Below are positions 60,087 to 64,000 of a stretch of 64,000 bases of DNA, one piece after another. Origin of the DNA: Roseobacter cerasinus (GTDB lineage Bacteria; Pseudomonadota; Alphaproteobacteria; Rhodobacterales; Rhodobacteraceae). The DNA is taken from positions 1 through 64,000 of the forward strand of contig NZ_BLIV01000004.1 of NCBI RefSeq assembly GCF_009811755.1. Direction: 5' to 3'. The stretch's first letter is position 1, and the number at the start of each line of letters is the position of its first letter. A program made the position numbers and the translations under genes. The notes beneath the pieces are model-generated. The model saw nothing but the letters and a program-made list of their open reading frames with translations. It was not told the DNA's origin and made no database searches.

Positions 60087-61324
60087 CAGCTTGCCGCCTT
60101 CTTGCGCCAGGGTTGCGATTTGTACCATCCCGCCCCGTAGGCGGTCAGCACAAGCACGCCCATGCCAGCGAAGTTCACGGCGACCACCGTCCAGGTGTCC
60201 CGGCCGATATTGTCCATCACAAAGCCACTGACGCGCGCGGTGAACATGCTGACGATGAAGACGGCAAGCGATTGCTGCCCGACCTTCAGAATGATCGCCA
60301 GAATGCGCTGCCAGAGACGGCCCAGAGCGGTGGTGCCCTCCGAGATCAGTCGCGCGCCCTTGTCGCCCGCCAGAACCCAGCAGAGGTAGGCCAGCGACAG
60401 GAAATGCACATAGCGCAGCAAGCCGAAGTCGGATTTGTCGATGAGCCATTTATTGGTGATCCGCCAATCGCGGGCCCAGTCAAAGCCGAATTCGCGCACG
60501 CCGATGTTGGACAGCGGGATGTTGGCCAGCACCAGGACCAGCGCGACCCCGATCAACACAGGTGTGACGGGGGGTTTTGGCAGCCAGCCGCGCATAAAGG
60601 CGAAACCTGTGAAAAAGATCAGTTGCCAGCCAAACGGGTTGAAGAACCACATCCGGTCTGACCAGGGTTCCGCGGGCAAAGCGAGATGCAGATGATCTTG
60701 CCCGAGTATCTTGAGTAGCCCGTCCTGTCCAAAGACCCACATCAGGCCCACGAAAAGCGCCACAAGGCCCAGATGGATCCGCGACAGCGCCATGATCAGC
60801 GGCATCATCACCAGCACCACCATATACATGGGCAGAATATCGAAGTAGTTCGGCACGTAGGTCAGCGTCAGCAGCCCGACGAGCTGTGGCCCCGGCTCCG
60901 CAAAGAATTTCCACAGGTTCAGAGTGCCGATATAAACCTTGTCATAAGCCTCGGTCATGTCGATGGCCGCGAGGAAGGTCGCCACGGCAAAGAATAACCC
61001 GATGTGCGCCCAGTACACCTGCCAGACGCGGAAACTAACCCGCGCGGTGCCAAGCCGCCAGCCAACGGTGTCGTATGCACGACCAAAGGCAATGGCCGAG
61101 GCCATGCCCGAGCAGAACACAAAAATCTCCGTCGCGTCGGAAAACCCCCAACGGGCCGGAATCCAGGACGTGAAGAAGTTCCCCGGCGTATGTGCAAAGA
61201 GGATGATGAACATCGCGATGCCACGAAAAAAGTCCAGCCGCACATCGCGTTGCCGCGCCGCAGGCGCGGCCTGCGCTGCGGATGTGCGCGAAGACATCAT
61301 ATGGGTTGGATCGGCGATCGTCAT
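60086..61324 (-). CDS. opgC: OpgC-type acyltransferase (glucan succinylation)
   Basis: The gene encodes 412 aa with about ten membrane helices. It has RQRDVRLDFFRGIAMFIILFAHTPGNFF (the DFFRG/HxPG start of OpgC), a GFSDATEIFVFCSG segment and a C-terminal LAVFIVSMFTARVSGF. OpgC adds succinyl groups to periplasmic glucans and makes them anionic. It is the first gene of opgC-opgG-opgH with overlapping ends throughout. Confidence 0.92.
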   Translation of the reverse strand: MTIADPTHMMSSRTSAAQAAPAARQRDVRLDFFRGIAMFIILFAHTPGNFFTSWIPARWGFSDATEIFVFCSGMASAIAFGRAYDTVGWRLGTARVSFRVWQVYWAHIGLFFAVATFLAAIDMTEAYDKVYIGTLNLWKFFAEPGPQLVGLLTLTYVPNYFDILPMYMVVLVMMPLIMALSRIHLGLVALFVGLMWVFGQDGLLKILGQDHLHLALPAEPWSDRMWFFNPFGWQLIFFTGFAFMRGWLPKPPVTPVLIGVALVLVLANIPLSNIGVREFGFDWARDWRITNKWLIDKSDFGLLRYVHFLSLAYLCWVLAGDKGARLISEGTTALGRLWQRILAIILKVGQQSLAVFIVSMFTARVSGFVMDNIGRDTWTVVAVNFAGMGVLVLTAYGAGWYKSQPWRKKAAS

Positions 61325-61372
61325 GGCCGGTCTTTAGTCTGAGGAAAAGGAAATGTCATCAGGGGGTTGCGC

Positions 61373-62722
61373 TTATTGTGCGGGGATCCGCCGGGCGTCG
61401 TCGATGCGTGCGGTGCGTGTGATCGTGAAGCGGTCGGCCCGTCCGGCCCGGCGGGCGAGGCGGTCGGCCAGAATGGCTTCGGTCTGCTCATAGCGCCCTG
61501 CGCGCAGGCCTGCGTCGATGGTGATGCGCTCAAAGACGTCGCGCTGCGCGTGGCTGCCGCCGATGCTCTGCATGGCGGGGCGGGCGGCGGTAAGATCGGC
61601 AAAGGCGGCATCATAGCGGCCTTCGGCAAAGGCGTTGAGACCGGCGAGGGCGGCCAAGCCCGGGTCGGCATAGCGGCTTTGCAACTCGCCCGGCTTGCCC
61701 GCATCGCGGGCAAAGCGGGCGGCCATGGCGGCCTGTGCCTCGGGCCGGTCCGCCCCGGTCAGCGCGAGCATGTAGTGCAGATCGGCAAAGACCACGCAGC
61801 CGTCATCGGTGCGGTTCTGTGCAATATCGGCCAGCTCGTCCCAGCGGGGGCCAACATCCATGCCTTCCAGTTCCAACCGGACCAGAAGCGAGGTGGCATT
61901 GGAGATGTCGCGATAATCATCGGTCTTATCCGCGCGGATTTGCGCGTCGTAGAGGCCAAGTGCGACGTCGGTCTCATCCCGGTCCATGTGCAGAAGAGCC
62001 TTGTGCCACCAGACGTGGTAGCGGAAATTGTTGCAATGATCCCAGGCGCTTGTGTTCTCTTCGATGAGTTGGATGCCCATGTCGGCGCGGGCCGTCATGT
62101 CATAGACATGCGTGACCGCATGCAGACCCCAGGCGTCCTCGGGGGCATAAAGCAGACCTTCGCGGCCCGCAGCCTCGGCGGCCTCATAGGCACCCGTCTC
62201 TTCCAAAGCGAAGGCATGACAGCCAAGCGCAAAGCCCCGGCAGGCGTGATCCGGGCCATGGGCGCCCAGCACACGTTCGATCGAGCGGCGCATGCCCTTG
62301 GCGTCTCCCATGATGAAGCGGATGGCGTGACTGACCTTGGCCGACAGCGTGTCTTCCGGGTGGCGACTCAGAACCCCTTCCATCGCAGCGATGGCCTTTG
62401 TCGGCCGGCCGGCCAGCCAGTGATCGAGCGCACGGGTCCAGGCGTCTTCACGAAAGCTGATGCTGCCCTGCGCCTTGGCGCGCTGCGCCGCTTGGGCGGC
62501 CTCTTTCGCAGTCTCCACCATCTCGGCCCGGCCCAGCATCAGAGAAAACAGACCGCGCGCGGCATGCCCCATGGCAAATTCTGGTTCTTGTTTCAGCACC
62601 TCACCCAGATGCGTTGGCGTCGCGGTCCCATGTGCCAGAAACGCGCGGATCATGCCGTTCCACTCCGTCAGCGTCTCTTGGCTGGTCAGGGAAACAGGGC
62701 TGTTACATATATCGAACATCAT
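61373..62722 (-). CDS. TPR protein of the TTC38 family
   Basis: The gene encodes 449 aa. Helical repeats occur throughout; the conserved block AWGLHAVTHVYDMTARADMG, AWDHCNNFRYHVWWHKALLH is the TTC38 signature, and the alpha/alpha repeats resemble FARDAGKPGELQSRYADPGL. No signal peptide is seen. Bacterial members have no settled function. The start is the first of two consecutive ATGs, with a weak ribosome-binding site. Confidence 0.82.
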   Translation of the reverse strand: MMFDICNSPVSLTSQETLTEWNGMIRAFLAHGTATPTHLGEVLKQEPEFAMGHAARGLFSLMLGRAEMVETAKEAAQAAQRAKAQGSISFREDAWTRALDHWLAGRPTKAIAAMEGVLSRHPEDTLSAKVSHAIRFIMGDAKGMRRSIERVLGAHGPDHACRGFALGCHAFALEETGAYEAAEAAGREGLLYAPEDAWGLHAVTHVYDMTARADMGIQLIEENTSAWDHCNNFRYHVWWHKALLHMDRDETDVALGLYDAQIRADKTDDYRDISNATSLLVRLELEGMDVGPRWDELADIAQNRTDDGCVVFADLHYMLALTGADRPEAQAAMAARFARDAGKPGELQSRYADPGLAALAGLNAFAEGRYDAAFADLTAARPAMQSIGGSHAQRDVFERITIDAGLRAGRYEQTEAILADRLARRAGRADRFTITRTARIDDARRIPAQ

Positions 62723-62898
62723 GGGGTCTGCGCCTTTTCGATCTCATACTCGCTACAATACGTACTGCAATATCTCTCAAGGCGAAGGTTCTGTTCCACG
62801 CAAACACGCCAACGTGAAGCCCCGTGTTGGGAATCTGCCAATGTTTCAGAATTGCGCCCGCGATACTGGCAAAAACCAGCCGAAATTGGGCGGATGTT

Positions 62899-64000
62899 TC
62901 AATCGCCTTTGGGCGATGTGACAAAGCGCTCCAGCACGTCTTGGGTGTCCTGGCCAAAGCGGGGTGGCGCACGGTGGTAGTGGACCGGGGTGCGGGACAA
63001 CTTGAGCGGGTTTCCAAGCAGTTGCACGGCCCCTGTGTCGGTGCCTTCGGCGGGTATATCGACCACTGTGCCCCGTGCTTGCGCTTGATCCGAGGTCAGC
63101 GCTTCGGCCACGTCGTGAATGGGTCCTGCAGGGACCTTGACCGCATGGCAGCGCGCCAGAACGTTGTCGCGGGAGATGTCTTTCAGCGCCTGCGTGATGA
63201 TCTCGGTCAGCGCCACGCGGTTCTCGATGCGGGCGAGGTTGGTGGTGTAGGCGGGGTCGGCGGCGACCTGCGGCATCCCGAAGGCATCGCAGAAGCGGGC
63301 GAATTGTGCGTCATTTCCCACGGCGAGCAGCAGGTGCCCGTCGGCACAGGGAAAGGCGTCATAGGGCACGATGTTGGGGTGCGCATTGCCGCGCCGCACG
63401 GGCAGCTTGCCGGAGGTGAGGTAATTCGTGCCTTCGTTGATGAGCCAGGCCATCTGGGCATCGACCAATGCCAGATCGATATGCTGGCCTTCACCCGTGG
63501 CATCGCGGTGGCGCAGGGCCGCGAGGATACCGATGGCCGCATACATGCCGCACATCACATCGGCGATGCCGACCCCGACCTTGGTGGGCGGGCCTTCAGG
63601 GTCGCCGGTCAGCGACATGATCCCGCCGTAACCTTGCGCCATGAGGTCATAGCCGGGCTGTTCGCGATTTGGCCCCGTCTGGCCGAAGCCGGAGATAGAG
63701 CAATAGACCAGCTGCGAGTGCCGGGCGAGCAGTGTCGCGTGGTCGAGCCCGTATTTCTCCAACCCGCCGGGCTTGTAGTTTTCGATCACCACATCGGCGC
63801 GGGCAGCGAGGGCGCGCACGGTCTCCTGCCCCTCTTCGGTGGAGAGATCGACGGAGATCGACAGCTTGTTGCGGTTGGCGGCCATGAAATAGGCGGATAG
63901 GTCGGTTGGTGTGCCGTCAGCATTGCGTGCGTAGTTCGGCCCCCAGCTGCGGGTGTCGTCACCGTTGGTCTTTGGGTTTTCGACCTTGATCACGGTGGCG
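62899..64000 (-). CDS. CaiB/BaiF family CoA transferase (5' end cut by the window)
   Basis: At least 366 aa are read; the frame is open to the window edge, and the first residues seen (ATVIKVENP) match the interior of the family's N-terminal motif GADVIKVENP. About 25-30 residues are therefore missing. It has LSISVDLSTEEGQETVRALA, ADVVIENYKPGGLEKYGLD, QTGPNREQPGYDLMAQGYGG and GEGQHIDLALVDAQMAWL with the catalytic Asp. It moves CoA between carboxylic acids; the acids are unknown. Confidence 0.93.
   Translation of the reverse strand, partial: ATVIKVENPKTNGDDTRSWGPNYARNADGTPTDLSAYFMAANRNKLSISVDLSTEEGQETVRALAARADVVIENYKPGGLEKYGLDHATLLARHSQLVYCSISGFGQTGPNREQPGYDLMAQGYGGIMSLTGDPEGPPTKVGVGIADVMCGMYAAIGILAALRHRDATGEGQHIDLALVDAQMAWLINEGTNYLTSGKLPVRRGNAHPNIVPYDAFPCADGHLLLAVGNDAQFARFCDAFGMPQVAADPAYTTNLARIENRVALTEIITQALKDISRDNVLARCHAVKVPAGPIHDVAEALTSDQAQARGTVVDIPAEGTDTGAVQLLGNPLKLSRTPVHYHRAPPRFGQDTQDVLERFVTSPKGD

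Noticed and set aside
61367-62980. 537-codon open frame on the plus strand
   Set aside because: It is antisense to the TPR gene; the minus frame has the conserved TTC38 block.

Overview
The window is a gene-dense, GC-rich chromosomal segment of an alphaproteobacterium, almost certainly a Rhodobacteraceae (Roseobacter-group) species. The pointers are the ribosomal superoperon ffh-GNATs-chorismate mutase-rpsP-rimM-trmD-rplS-rpmE, a separate atpIBEF'F (Fo-only) operon, the tandem def/def-like/fmt set, form-II coxSLM genes, many LysR/EamA pairs and a CtrA-type TTAA-N7-TTAA site. I see no tRNA, rRNA, insertion sequence, prophage or CRISPR array. Region by region: 1-8.2 kb (all minus) runs from ffh through a NIPSNAP protein, five tandem paralogous GNAT acetyltransferases and a chorismate mutase into the ribosomal genes, and ends at a strong terminator. 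A 47-aa membrane peptide overlaps rimM. 8.5-13 kb holds a 59-aa secreted Cys/His-rich protein, an azoreductase divergent from a LysR/EamA pair, a 23-aa membrane peptide, and small regulators. 13.1-15.7 kb is the Fo ATP synthase operon, followed by an orphan PstB-like ATPase and a FadR-type regulator whose operator overlaps its own -10 box. 17.8-27 kb has smc, a lytic transglycosylase fused by overlap to cobD-cobC, a lone atypical receiver protein with a CtrA site, and a glutathionyl-hydroquinone reductase. 27-36.8 kb has a PatB-like C-S lyase, def, a degenerate deformylase, fmt, and an RND pump with its adaptor. 36.8-47.4 kb is an accessory-looking stretch. It has a perfect 52-bp palindrome, a frameshifted PGHS-like haem dioxygenase/peroxidase, an Asp/Glu racemase-family gene and a DadA-like oxidase. 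It also has the coxGSLM-like molybdenum hydroxylase operon, flanked by decayed genes (a substrate-binding protein before it; ApbE and an exported protein after it). 47.5-64 kb has an EEP-phosphatase/cardiolipin synthase pair, an EamA/LysR pair, a UDG-family protein and SseB. It continues with a YHS-rhodanese-esterase operon, the opgC-opgG-opgH glucan operon, a TTC38-like TPR protein and a CoA-transferase cut by the window edge. How the parts work together: the first 8 kb couples protein targeting, ribosome assembly and rRNA/tRNA maturation, and def-fmt handles N-terminal formyl-Met. atp supplies the membrane sector of ATP synthase. opgGHC builds osmoregulated periplasmic glucans. coxSLM forms an FeS/Mo/FAD hydroxylase whose catalytic loop is of form II, so CO oxidation cannot be assumed. 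Two interspersed repeat families sit between genes. The main one has a 28-nt unit that occurs six times, twice as inverted pairs.
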